The notes: generated by a model from the letters alone, not told the origin. Shown: positions 1-5,691, numbered from the stretch's first letter. The stretch is DNA of 7,020 nucleotides from an uncultured Clostridia bacterium (GCA_947624755.1 CANQLQ010000102.1:1-7020), one strand, 5' to 3'. Program-made: numbers and translations.

Positions 1-1
1 G

Positions 2-433
2 TCAAGTAGGGTAGCTTGTATTAATCAGTGCTTCCCTAATGGTTTTACTATCACCTATAATTGTATTGCATCTATATATTGCTTTGAGGCGTTTATTTAC
101 AATGAGAGTAACGAAAAAAGTAAAGGGGTAATTGCGATTCTCGATAATGGAAGCGACACTTCGTTAGTTAGCAAAAAACTAATCAACGAACTTGAATTAA
201 GGGAAATTAGTGAAGGAAAGAATGAGCGAGAATCAGCCGGAGGAATTTATAACGCAAATGAATATGTGGTTAATGTAGAACTTCCAGAAAATTGTTTTGT
301 TAATGAATTAAGAGTTCAGTCATCGGAAATAAAGGTTGCTGATTTTATAATAGGTACAGATGTCTTATCAAAAGGCAACCTATATATAACAAATACTTTA
401 GAAAAAACAATTATTAGGTTTAAATTCAATTAA
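2..433 (+). CDS. Retroviral-type (clan AA) aspartic protease, 5' end outside window
   Basis: The frame is open from the window edge to a TAA at 431-433 and has no in-frame ATG, so the start lies upstream; 143 residues are visible. Residues 43-56 carry the retropepsin active-site pattern: a hydrophobic strand, then D48-N-G-S-D, then TSLVS. Residues 111-128 carry the second hallmark, DFIIGTDVL followed by KGNLYIT, which matches the hydrophobic-hydrophobic-G-x-D strand and beta turn of single-domain bacterial retropepsin-like proteins. Such proteins act as homodimers, each chain giving one catalytic Asp, and are usually about 130-150 aa, so little is probably missing. The usual D-T/S-G triad reads D-N-G here, an odd change next to the catalytic Asp. 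The N-terminal part has four cysteines (residues 6, 10, 21, 27). No transmembrane segment is visible. The substrate is unknown. Two plus-strand terminators follow downstream. Confidence 0.8.
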   Translation, partial: SSRVACINQCFPNGFTITYNCIASIYCFEAFIYNESNEKSKGVIAILDNGSDTSLVSKKLINELELREISEGKNERESAGGIYNANEYVVNVELPENCFVNELRVQSSEIKVADFIIGTDVLSKGNLYITNTLEKTIIRFKFN

Positions 434-446
434 GTGTATATGATAT

Positions 447-620
447 ATGAGTAATGGCAAAATTGCTATTACCTCAAATAGCGATGTTGAGCCAAAAGTT
501 ATTTCTTCTGAATTAGGATCCAATAATGTTGGTATATCAATTTCAAGTTGGAGCAAAGATAAAAAAATTACAGTGGAAATATTAAAAGATGTTCAATATT
601 CGTCATATGATGAATATTAG
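447..620 (+). CDS. Doubtful small ORF, 57 aa, unknown function
   Basis: An ATG at 447 opens 57 codons ending in TAG at 618-620, 13 bases after the protease stop codon and just before a terminator. The product is polar, rich in Ser, Ile and Lys, with a likely beta-strand run (GISISSW followed by KITVEIL) and an acidic, Tyr-rich end (YSSYDEY). No Shine-Dalgarno sequence precedes the ATG, a stop lies in the same frame at 441-443, and a 22-base palindrome (451-472) covers the first codons. It may be a genuine small partner of the protease or, as likely, the C-terminal remnant of a decayed gene. I recognise no family. Confidence 0.3.
   Translation: MSNGKIAITSNSDVEPKVISSELGSNNVGISISSWSKDKKITVEILKDVQYSSYDEY
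451..472. repeat. 22-bp near-perfect palindrome
   Basis: GTAATGGCAA and TTGCTATTAC are separated by AA and pair along their full length with one G-T wobble. There is no following T-run, so it is not an intrinsic terminator. It lies 18 bases after the protease stop codon, inside the first codons of the doubtful ORF at 447. An operator or an mRNA 3'-end structure are both possible. Confidence 0.5.
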
Positions 621-635
621 TGACTAATTATTATT

Positions 636-682
636 AAAGGGGCTGTCGCTCTTCGTTTTACCGATTGCAACAGCCCCTTTTT
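636..682 (+). terminator. Intrinsic terminator after the protease region
   Basis: AAAGGGGCTGT (636-646) pairs perfectly with ACAGCCCCTTT (670-680). Two further G-C pairs lie inside after one mismatch, and the hairpin runs into a T-run at 678-682. It sits 15 bases after the TAG of the 57-codon ORF and ends plus-strand transcription from the left edge. Confidence 0.85.
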
Positions 683-703
683 CCACGCATAAATGCAGGT
701 ATC

Positions 704-738
704 CGAGACTCACAAATTTTGTGAATCTCGAATTTTTT
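704..738 (+). terminator. Second, tandem plus-strand terminator
   Basis: CGAGACTCACAAA (704-716) pairs with TTTGTGAATCTCG (718-730) with a single mismatch and a small loop, and is followed by a run of seven T at 733-739. Read on the minus strand the hairpin has no U-tract, so it is not the terminator of the facing DUF1540 gene. It backs up the terminator at 636-682 and separates two convergent transcription units. Confidence 0.7.
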
Positions 739-771
739 TAGTTTGTTTTTTTAGCCTCAAGTCCTTGCCGG

Positions 772-945
772 TCAATCTTTGGGCATGAATGATTCACAAT
801 CTGTACATTCAACCTTTGTCGGGTTGCTTTCGTGAGTTCCGACTTCAATTTTGTCAAGTGTGCAGTTGTTTGAAACATTGCAGTGATGTCTGCACTGACT
901 TACCGTGCAGCCGATTGATTTGTTTGCCTTATCTCTACAATCCAT
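772..945 (-). CDS. DUF1540 cysteine-rich small protein, 57 aa
   Basis: On the minus strand, ATG at 945-943 opens 57 codons ending in TGA at 774-772. The start is fixed by a GGAGG at 957-953, seven bases upstream. The product has seven cysteines: C3, C13 and C18 (IGCTVSQC), C22, C28, and C47 and C50 (VECTDC). The order CxVxxC, then xxxC, xxxxxC, an IEVG strand and a C-terminal CxxC matches the DUF1540 domain, common as one or two copies in small clostridial proteins. The closely spaced cysteines suggest metal binding or disulfides, but the function is unestablished. It has no signal peptide or membrane segment, so it is probably cytoplasmic. It is transcribed in the same direction as the secreted-protein gene upstream, with a hairpin terminator (961-998) between them, so it is probably a separate unit. 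Confidence 0.85.
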   Translation of the reverse strand: MDCRDKANKSIGCTVSQCRHHCNVSNNCTLDKIEVGTHESNPTKVECTDCESFMPKD

Positions 946-952
946 AATAAAA

Positions 953-957
953 CCTCC
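953..957 (-). promoter_or_regulatory. Ribosome binding site of the DUF1540 gene
   Basis: GGAGG on the minus strand, seven bases before the ATG at 945. It is the main reason to accept this short ORF as a gene and fixes its start. Confidence 0.8.
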
Positions 958-960
958 GGA

Positions 961-998
961 TAAAAATAATTAGCCCGACCGGCCAAACTGATCGGGCT
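961..998 (-). terminator. Terminator of the secreted-protein gene
   Basis: AGCCCGA (972-978) pairs with TCGGGCT (992-998), extended inward by CGG/CTG pairing past one mismatch. On the minus strand it follows the stop of the gene at 1036 and is followed by a U-rich stretch (TAATTATTTTTA). On the plus strand it is also followed by T-rich sequence, so it may work in both directions. Confidence 0.7.
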
Positions 999-1035
999 TT
1001 AATTTTATTCTTTCCGGTGTCAAGTCAGATATTCA

Positions 1036-2385
1036 TCAAAACTCACCAAAATGAAGAAATGAATTAATTATTCTTTCAATTATTTTACCAATTGAATTAA
1101 AAATATTTGCAAAAAAATCAGCAATGCCGCTAAAAATATTGGTCTGAACAGAAGATACATTCTGACTGAGCATATCGGAAAAGTAACCGAGCATCGGACC
1201 AAATTCTCCAAGCATCATAGCGCCGATAATTGCGCCGACAATTTCTTTTTCTTTACCGTCAAGACCTGAGATCATATCGTTTCTGAAAATATCAACGGCA
1301 GCCGGATTGTTATTATGTTTGCCAACAAGGTTGAGATACATTACCATATAGAAGAACATACTTGTTGTGTCGGTTGAAGATTCTTTGGCATTACCGTAAA
1401 CATCGGTTGCAGAAGCAAATGCGCCTTCGGGAACATTAATAAACTGAACCTTATTAGTATCAAGCTTGTTGTTTCCGTTTGCAATAAGATTGAACAGACC
1501 CTTCATTGTTTTGAGTTCGTCTCTTTCAATTGTACCGCGTGTAATATGGCTCATGAAAAGAGCTTCAAGAGCAGGATACATAAGGAGCTTGTATGAAAAT
1601 GCCATTTGTGAAACAACATTGAGCATATATTCAAGAGGTCCCATTTGAAGAGCCTTTTTGACTATCGCTTTAATAAGAAGCTTTGCAATAATATCGCCTT
1701 TTGTCTTATTGTAATCGCCAAGAAGCTCTTGATCTTCAAAATCAAAGCCGAAAACGGTAAGAACCGGTGTATAGTTGACGTTTGCATCTATCCAGTTATG
1801 CTGTATTACATCTGAAAGTCCGCTGATGTCGGCAATAGCCGAATAAAACCCGTCCTCGTTTGAATAAGCGTTGCCGGTAAGAAGAATTTCACGGAAATCA
1901 GGATTTATAAGTTTACCTATGAAGTTAGTGAAGCTCGTTGCATTATTTGCTGTGTAAAGCTTTACCGAACCGTAAGAGCCGATCTTGTTTTTAAGAACGG
2001 AAAGAAGATATGTATTGATGTTTGCTTTGAGGATATTGAGATCCCCTTTAATTGATTCATCACCTGTAGTGTTTGCAATTTTAGCCCAGAAAACCGGAGT
2101 ACCCGAATAAAGATCATAAGCCGTATAACCAAGGAAATTGATCTGTCTTGCCAAGTTTTCATCGGCAACAACAGCCTCCATACCGTCTTCGCCTGCAAGA
2201 CCGCCTATGTCAAAGTCAGCATATTTATTGAACATATCGGCCAAAGCTTCATAGTCGATACTGCCGACAAGAGAATCAAGAAGAGAACCACCCTCACCTT
2301 CTGTCTCATCAGCGGCATAGCCTACAATTCCAAACGATGAAAAAATCATCAGAAGCGATAAAAGTACTGCAACAAGTTTTTTCAT
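1036..2385 (-). CDS. Secreted protein of unknown function, 449 aa
   Basis: The first 24 residues are a clear Sec signal peptide: MKK, a hydrophobic core of about 15 residues (LVAVLLSLLMIFSSF), then VGYA before AD, a type I signal peptidase site. No lipobox cysteine is present, so it is not a lipoprotein. No LPXTG motif, S-layer or dockerin domain is visible. The mature chain starts with an acidic, Gly-rich stretch (ETEGEGG) and is then mostly helical, with a moderately hydrophobic stretch near residues 235-285. Its end, about residues 413-449, is a run of amphipathic helix rich in Phe, Ile and Asn (FFANIFNSIGKIIERI) that looks membrane- or wall-associating. The start is supported by AAAGGAG about nine bases upstream and by the signal peptide. 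The gene stands alone, with its own promoter (2480-2508) and terminator (961-998). I recognise no family; an envelope-associated role is inferred only from export and the C-terminal helix. Confidence 0.85.
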   Translation of the reverse strand: MKKLVAVLLSLLMIFSSFGIVGYAADETEGEGGSLLDSLVGSIDYEALADMFNKYADFDIGGLAGEDGMEAVVADENLARQINFLGYTAYDLYSGTPVFWAKIANTTGDESIKGDLNILKANINTYLLSVLKNKIGSYGSVKLYTANNATSFTNFIGKLINPDFREILLTGNAYSNEDGFYSAIADISGLSDVIQHNWIDANVNYTPVLTVFGFDFEDQELLGDYNKTKGDIIAKLLIKAIVKKALQMGPLEYMLNVVSQMAFSYKLLMYPALEALFMSHITRGTIERDELKTMKGLFNLIANGNNKLDTNKVQFINVPEGAFASATDVYGNAKESSTDTTSMFFYMVMYLNLVGKHNNNPAAVDIFRNDMISGLDGKEKEIVGAIIGAMMLGEFGPMLGYFSDMLSQNVSSVQTNIFSGIADFFANIFNSIGKIIERIINSFLHFGEF

Positions 2386-2393
2386 AAAATATT

Positions 2394-2401
2394 GCTCCTT
2401 T
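2394..2401 (-). promoter_or_regulatory. Ribosome binding site of the secreted-protein gene
   Basis: AAAGGAGC on the minus strand, about eight to nine bases before the ATG at 2385. It confirms the start that gives the complete signal peptide. Confidence 0.75.
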
Positions 2402-2479
2402 ACTTTTGCTTGAAAATTGTACTTCGGAAGTGACGATTAATTCAGTACTTCCATTATCCAAGCATTAATATACATACTT

Positions 2480-2508
2480 AGTATATCATTCATTTTTGAT
2501 TATGTCAA
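2480..2508 (-). promoter_or_regulatory. Consensus sigma-A promoter of the secreted-protein gene
   Basis: On the minus strand a perfect -35 TTGACA (2508-2503) and a -10 TATACT (2485-2480) are separated by exactly 17 bases. Transcription would start near 2473, giving an untranslated leader of about 88 bases. Such a near-consensus promoter suggests strong expression. Confidence 0.85.
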
Positions 2509-2552
2509 TAAACATTAATTAAAAAACAAAATATCTTAATTTCCGTAATTAC

Positions 2553-2590
2553 AAAAAATTATTACAGACAATAAGGGATTCTCCCTATTG
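2553..2590 (-). terminator. Probable terminator of the LysR gene
   Basis: CAATAAGGGA (2569-2578) and TCCCTATTG (2582-2590) form a stem with one bulged base and a three-base loop, starting nine bases after the LysR stop on the minus strand. A run of six U follows only about ten bases later (2558-2553), so the structure is less than ideal. Confidence 0.5.
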
Positions 2591-2598
2591 CTGTTTAT

Positions 2599-3474
2599 TT
2601 ATCTATACTGTAAATAATCAATAAACCGTTTCACCGCAAGCGATGCGGTTTTCTTATCTCTCAGAGCAAGTCCTAACTTTCGGTATGCCGGAACGTCAAG
2701 CTCTTTAGCCAAAATTCTGTATGGCACCCGCTTTAAGATCAGTTCGGGGAGTATCGCTATGCCAAGACCGCTTTCAACCATTGACATTACCGCGTAATCA
2801 TCCCAAGTGGTGAATTTCACATTTGGCGTGAGGTTATTACGCTCAAAAATCTCTGAGATCTCCGCCTTTGCACCTTTTTCAAGCAACATAAAAGGTTCAT
2901 TGCATAATGCTGTTATGGGGAATTTATCGCAATCTTTAAGCGGATGATTTTCGGGGATAATCGCCATCAGTTTATCTTCCTCTAAGAAGATCGTTTCAAA
3001 TTCGGGATATGTCGGCAGTCTTAAAAATCCGCAATCGACCCTTCCCGTATGTATCCATTCCTGAATTTCGGTATAATCACCAAGCAAAATCTCATAGTCA
3101 ATATTGGGGTAATTCTTTTGGAACTTTTTTATTATGTTAGGCAGCCAATGCGTTGCTACACTTGAAATTGTACCAATGCGGATAAGTCCCGATTGCAGAC
3201 CGTTTAGCTCATCTGCCTGCATTTTAAGTTTATCAAAATCGGCACAGAGATTTTGAACGTAGGGCAATAACTTCATTCCATCGCTTGTCGGCTTAACTCC
3301 GCTTTTGCTTCGTTCAAGAAGCGTGATTCCCCATTCCTTTTCAAGATCGGCTATCATCCTGCTTACACCCGACTGCGTATAGTTTAGTATTTCTGCCGCC
3401 TTTGTAAAGCTGCCGTATTCAACTGTCTTAACAAACGACAAATATTTTTGCAGATTCATATCCATAATTAACAT
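2599..3474 (-). CDS. LysR-family transcriptional regulator
   Basis: The 291-residue length and layout are typical of LysR-type regulators. An N-terminal winged helix-turn-helix occupies about residues 7-66, with the family signature GSFTKAAEIL-NYTQSGVSRMIADLE and TLLERSKSGVKPTSDG. A linker helix follows, and a periplasmic-binding-protein-like effector domain runs from about 96 (LIRIGTISSVATHWLP) to the end. That domain contains RVDCGFLRLP, the LMAIIPENHPL strand and SMVESGLGIAILPE, all standard LysR landmarks. The start is uncertain: Met1, Met4 and Met6 are all possible, no strong Shine-Dalgarno is present, and family alignment favours Met4 or Met6. It is divergent from the EamA transporter gene with a 98-base spacer, so it probably controls that gene and itself, with a small molecule as co-inducer. 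The ligand cannot be deduced. Confidence 0.93.
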   Translation of the reverse strand: MLIMDMNLQKYLSFVKTVEYGSFTKAAEILNYTQSGVSRMIADLEKEWGITLLERSKSGVKPTSDGMKLLPYVQNLCADFDKLKMQADELNGLQSGLIRIGTISSVATHWLPNIIKKFQKNYPNIDYEILLGDYTEIQEWIHTGRVDCGFLRLPTYPEFETIFLEEDKLMAIIPENHPLKDCDKFPITALCNEPFMLLEKGAKAEISEIFERNNLTPNVKFTTWDDYAVMSMVESGLGIAILPELILKRVPYRILAKELDVPAYRKLGLALRDKKTASLAVKRFIDYLQYR

Positions 3475-3524
3475 TCATTCCAATATGTGATTTTTAGCAT
3501 TACAAACATTTGCTTTTGTTATGC

Positions 3525-3555
3525 TTGATATTATGATATACTATTTTCATATCAA
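3525..3555. promoter_or_regulatory. Candidate LysR operator overlapping the EamA promoter
   Basis: Perfect inverted repeat TTGATAT (3525-3531) and ATATCAA (3549-3555) with a 17-base spacer. Nested in it is TATGA (3532-3536) / TCATA (3547-3551). Both dyads straddle the -10 box of the transporter promoter in a divergent LysR spacer. LysR boxes are typically T-N11-A within a dyad; which half-sites are used is not certain. Confidence 0.45.
3534..3542 (+). promoter_or_regulatory. Extended -10 promoter of the EamA gene
   Basis: TGATATACT is an extended -10 (TG-N-TATACT) with no good -35 hexamer at 17 bases, as expected for an activator-dependent promoter. Transcription would begin about 25 bases before the ATG at 3573. 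AAGAGG at 3560-3565, seven bases from the ATG, is the ribosome binding site. Confidence 0.55.
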
Positions 3556-3572
3556 ATGCAAGAGGTATCATT

Positions 3573-4430
3573 ATGAATAACAAGGCATTTTTCAAATATA
3601 TATTTGCTTTGCTGCTGTTCGGCTCAAACGGAATCGTAGCGGGTTTTATTGAACTTGGCAGTCTGCAAATCGTACTGCTTCGTACACTGATAGGCAGCGT
3701 TTTTCTTATTGCCTTATTTTTTATAAGCGGCGGCAAATTGACTTTTTATAAGTACAAAGGGCAGTTTTTATTTCTGGCTGTGTCGGGCATTGCTATGGGG
3801 GCAAGTTGGATGTTCCTCTACGAAGCATACGCTCGCATCGGTGTCAGCATTGCATCTCTTTTGTACTATTGCGGACCTGTCATCGTTATGGCGTTATCAC
3901 CCATTTTGTTCAAGGAACGATTAGCCGCAAATAAAGTTATAGGTCTTGTTGCCGTGCTTATCGGTGTTGTGCTGATAAACAAAAACTCCTTTGACGGCAG
4001 CGGCGATATGTTTGGTATTGCCTGCGGTTTGCTCTCAGCCGTAATGTATGCCTTTATGGTTATCTTCAATAAGAAAGCAAAGGATATTGTGGGACTTGAA
4101 AATTCCACATTGCAGCTTACGATAGCCTTCTTAACGGCAGCGGCTTTTGTAGGTTTAAAGCAAGGTTACACAATGCAAATTTCCAAAGATAGCATAATTC
4201 CTATCTTTATACTCGGTCTGTTAAATACAGGCATCGGCTGTTATTTTTACTTTTCCTCAATTGGTAAGCTAAAAATACAGACGGTAGCGATCTGCGGATA
4301 TTTGGAACCGTTATCGGCGGTACTGTTTTCGATGTTGTTCTTAAAAGAAGTTATGTTGCCTTTGCAGATGATAGGCGCAGTGTTTATAATTGGCGGTGCA
4401 ATGGCAGGAGAAATTGTGAAAAGGGATTGA
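3573..4430 (+). CDS. EamA-family (DMT superfamily) transporter
   Basis: A 285-residue integral membrane protein of about ten hydrophobic helices, made of two EamA repeats of about 130 residues each. The first spans roughly 6-136 and ends with the typical SPILFKERL plus the VIGLVAVLIGVVLI helix. The second spans about 146-278 and has the matching YLEPLSAVLFSMLFLKEV and MIGAVFIIGGAMAG. Length and the paired Glu after each repeat's penultimate helix are standard for the family. Members export or exchange metabolites such as amino acids, nucleosides or drugs; the substrate here cannot be read from sequence. The start is fixed by AAGAGG seven bases upstream. Divergent from the LysR gene, which is its probable regulator. 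No terminator lies directly after it; the nearest plus-strand one is at 4742-4781. Confidence 0.93.
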   Translation: MNNKAFFKYIFALLLFGSNGIVAGFIELGSLQIVLLRTLIGSVFLIALFFISGGKLTFYKYKGQFLFLAVSGIAMGASWMFLYEAYARIGVSIASLLYYCGPVIVMALSPILFKERLAANKVIGLVAVLIGVVLINKNSFDGSGDMFGIACGLLSAVMYAFMVIFNKKAKDIVGLENSTLQLTIAFLTAAAFVGLKQGYTMQISKDSIIPIFILGLLNTGIGCYFYFSSIGKLKIQTVAICGYLEPLSAVLFSMLFLKEVMLPLQMIGAVFIIGGAMAGEIVKRD

Positions 4431-4473
4431 CGAGCTCCAAAATGTATGTAAGAGAACTGCCCTGCGATGCCTT

Positions 4474-4683
4474 TTAGATGTTAATGTCGTGGAATTTTTG
4501 CTTTGGTTCGTATGAAAATTGCTTTGCCGGATTCAGTTTTCTCCATGAGCGGACATACTCTTTTTCAAGCTTACTGTAATCCAATTTCTCGCATATTTCC
4601 ACCAATTTAAACACCGGATCGTTTTGCGGAATAATTTTTTCGATTTCTAACGGTAAAACCACATGATTTCTGTCTTGATACAT
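4474..4683 (-). pseudogene. Truncated IS1182-type transposase, N-terminal remnant
   Basis: The 69 codons encode only the start of a transposase normally several hundred residues long. Residues 10-52 (PLEIEKIIPQNDPVFKLVEI, then LDYSKLEKEYVRSWRKLNP) match the DUF772-type N-terminal domain of IS1182-family transposases, whose hallmark is an I-I-P-x-N-D-P-V stretch after a short lead. After NPAKQF the sequence departs and stops; the catalytic DDE region is absent, so it cannot transpose. A TATAAT at 4730-4725 on the minus strand may be the old transposase -10 box, without a good -35. No ribosome binding site is visible before the ATG. It lies between the transporter and the helicase operon, marking a past insertion and deletion. 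Family assignment is from recognition of the domain and was not searched. Confidence 0.7.
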
Positions 4684-4741
4684 AGTACAACATTACTGCT
4701 TTTTATATGTTTTTTGGTAATTAAATTATACTATGAAAGCG

Positions 4742-4781
4742 ACAACCTGGTAACCTTTTTCGGGTTGCCCGGTTGTTTTTT
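4742..4781 (+). terminator. Strong plus-strand intrinsic terminator
   Basis: ACAACCTGGTAACC (4742-4755) pairs with GGGTTGCCCGGTTGT (4762-4776), with one mismatch and one G-T wobble around a T-rich loop, and is followed by TTTTTTCTTCTT. It could end transcription from the EamA gene after passing antisense through the transposase remnant. Or it may belong to the insertion element, shielding its transposase from outside transcription. Confidence 0.75.
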
Positions 4782-4904
4782 CTTCTTAGAGTCTTGGCTT
4801 AGTACGACAGCCTCTTTTTTCATTGCACAATCTTAGCGAGCAGTATATTTGTATAGCCGGCATACAAACACCTCGTTAGGGACAGCCTAAGACCCACCAT
4901 ATCA
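4782..4904. other. Non-coding stretch beyond the helicase operon
   Basis: I see no gene here. It holds two copies of GACAGCCT (4806-4813 and 4881-4888), a partial inverted repeat GTCTTGG / CCTAAGAC (4788-4794 and 4886-4893), and the hairpin at 4848-4868. GAGGCTGTCG on the minus strand resembles the ends of some insertion elements and may mark the outer end of the transposase remnant; this is a guess. No U-tract terminator for the minus-strand operon could be found. Confidence 0.4.
4848..4868. repeat. Near-perfect palindrome after the GYQP gene
   Basis: TTTGTAT (4848-4854) and ATACAAA (4862-4868) are perfect inverted arms around GCCGGC, itself a palindrome, with one extra A on the left. It begins 36 bases after the microprotein stop on the minus strand. 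No U-run follows, so it is at best a weak terminator or an mRNA-stabilising 3' hairpin. Confidence 0.45.
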
Positions 4905-5081
4905 TCATTTGTCACTCTTTGCAGGCTGAACATTTGAACCTTTATTAGGTGGTTGAGTAGATATAGACTTTGTAGGTTGATACCCTTCATTTATTCCTTT
5001 CTTGGGTTGATACCCACGCTGCTCAATGTTAGGCTGATAACCAAAATTTGTATCAGGATTAGGCTTCTTTGTGTCGCTCAT
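4905..5081 (-). CDS. GYQP-repeat microprotein, 58 aa
   Basis: ATG at 5081-5079 opens 58 codons ending in TGA at 4907-4905. AAAGGAAG overlapping the upstream gene's TAA is the ribosome binding site; the gap between genes is 13 bases. The product is hydrophilic, Pro-, Gln-, Lys- and Asn-rich and probably disordered. The motif GYQP occurs at residues 14-17, 23-26 and 33-36, followed by QPP (43-45) and QP (52-53). The three repeats use different synonymous codons, so they are kept at the protein level and are not a recent DNA duplication. It has no signal peptide, membrane segment or cysteine. I recall similar short GYQP-type proteins beside DUF6338 genes, but this was not checked. Its place as last gene of the operon suggests a ligand or adaptor for the membrane protein or nuclease. 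No biochemical function is known to me. Confidence 0.75.
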   Translation of the reverse strand: MSDTKKPNPDTNFGYQPNIEQRGYQPKKGINEGYQPTKSISTQPPNKGSNVQPAKSDK

Positions 5082-5094
5082 TTTTTCACTTCCT

Positions 5095-5691
5095 TTATTT
5101 TAGAAATTCTATAGTTTCAATTTCATCTTTCGCAACAAGTATTCCATTGCTTTTGTCATCTTCGATCCAATTCATATCTTCTTTAATGTTGTAAGTTTTT
5201 TCAATATAAAGATCTCGTTCTTCAGCGTTAGAAGATGCAAAAGAATGCTCGGAGAATTTCCCATATATGGTTTTACCATTTTTCAAAGTTACAATGATCC
5301 ACGATTCTTCTTGTTTTGAAAAGTAATAATCCCATGCAGTTGGAACGGGATGAATCTTATTGACCCTCATTTTTGCAAACAACCACTCGATGAATCCCTT
5401 TTGCTTTACAACCCCGATAAAAATAGCAAGTAGAGTTGCTCCTGCTACAGTTATTGCAAGTAGCAAAATCCAATATATTGTGGTATGTTCCTCAGAAATT
5501 TTATTGAGCAATAGATACGCCCAACTCCAAACTGCACAATTAACAATGCTATACAACAAACAGGAGAAAAAATATCTGGAATCATTATGCTTAGTAGTAG
5601 GAACTAACGTATCCATAACGCTTTTGATAATAAAACCCGGCAAAAGAAATATACATGTGTAGAATACTACTTCCAGCGAGTCAATAGTCAT
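5095..5691 (-). CDS. DUF6338-like membrane protein, 198 aa
   Basis: Three hydrophobic segments lie at about residues 7-24 (containing FLLPGFI), 41-63 and 71-95, followed by a soluble C-terminal half. The LPGF motif in the first helix and the conserved tail suit the DUF6338 family. Tail landmarks are TAWDYYF (118-124), SWIIVTLKNGKTIYGKF (130-146), SFAS, RDLYIE and GILVAKDEIETIEFLK. The tail reads as a small beta-barrel: hydrophobic strands around a K-N-G-K turn and a G-K-F strand, like Sm or SH3 folds. It probably faces the cytoplasm. The start is fixed by GGAGGTG seven bases upstream, itself placed just after the stop of the helicase gene (gap 15 bases), so the two are surely co-transcribed. 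The function is unknown. The family name is from memory of its conserved tail and has not been searched. Confidence 0.8.
   Translation of the reverse strand: MTIDSLEVVFYTCIFLLPGFIIKSVMDTLVPTTKHNDSRYFFSCLLYSIVNCAVWSWAYLLLNKISEEHTTIYWILLLAITVAGATLLAIFIGVVKQKGFIEWLFAKMRVNKIHPVPTAWDYYFSKQEESWIIVTLKNGKTIYGKFSEHSFASSNAEERDLYIEKTYNIKEDMNWIEDDKSNGILVAKDEIETIEFLK

Noticed and set aside
995..1023. Promoter for the DUF1540 gene starting with TTGACA at 1023-1018
   Set aside because: The -35 match is perfect, but no acceptable -10 lies at 16-18 bases; that place is taken by the terminator stem.
1466..1648. Plus-strand open frame inside the secreted-protein gene
   Set aside because: It is antisense to a clearly coding gene, has no ribosome binding site and encodes no recognisable protein.
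3500..3736. Minus-strand open frame across the LysR/EamA spacer and the transporter start
   Set aside because: It overlaps the transporter coding region and its promoter. The composition looks like the mirror of a membrane protein gene.
4806..4888. Two GACAGCCT copies as CRISPR-like or attachment repeats
   Set aside because: Only two 8-base copies, no regular spacing and no integrase nearby.
5360..5662. Plus-strand 100-codon frame opposite the DUF6338-like gene
   Set aside because: The opposite strand has a strong ribosome binding site, membrane topology and conserved-looking tail; this frame is its shadow.
4905..5691. Toxin-antitoxin pair made of the membrane protein and the microprotein
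   Set aside because: The membrane protein is larger than usual membrane toxins and the microprotein lacks a DNA-binding domain; nothing in the sequence supports it over other readings.
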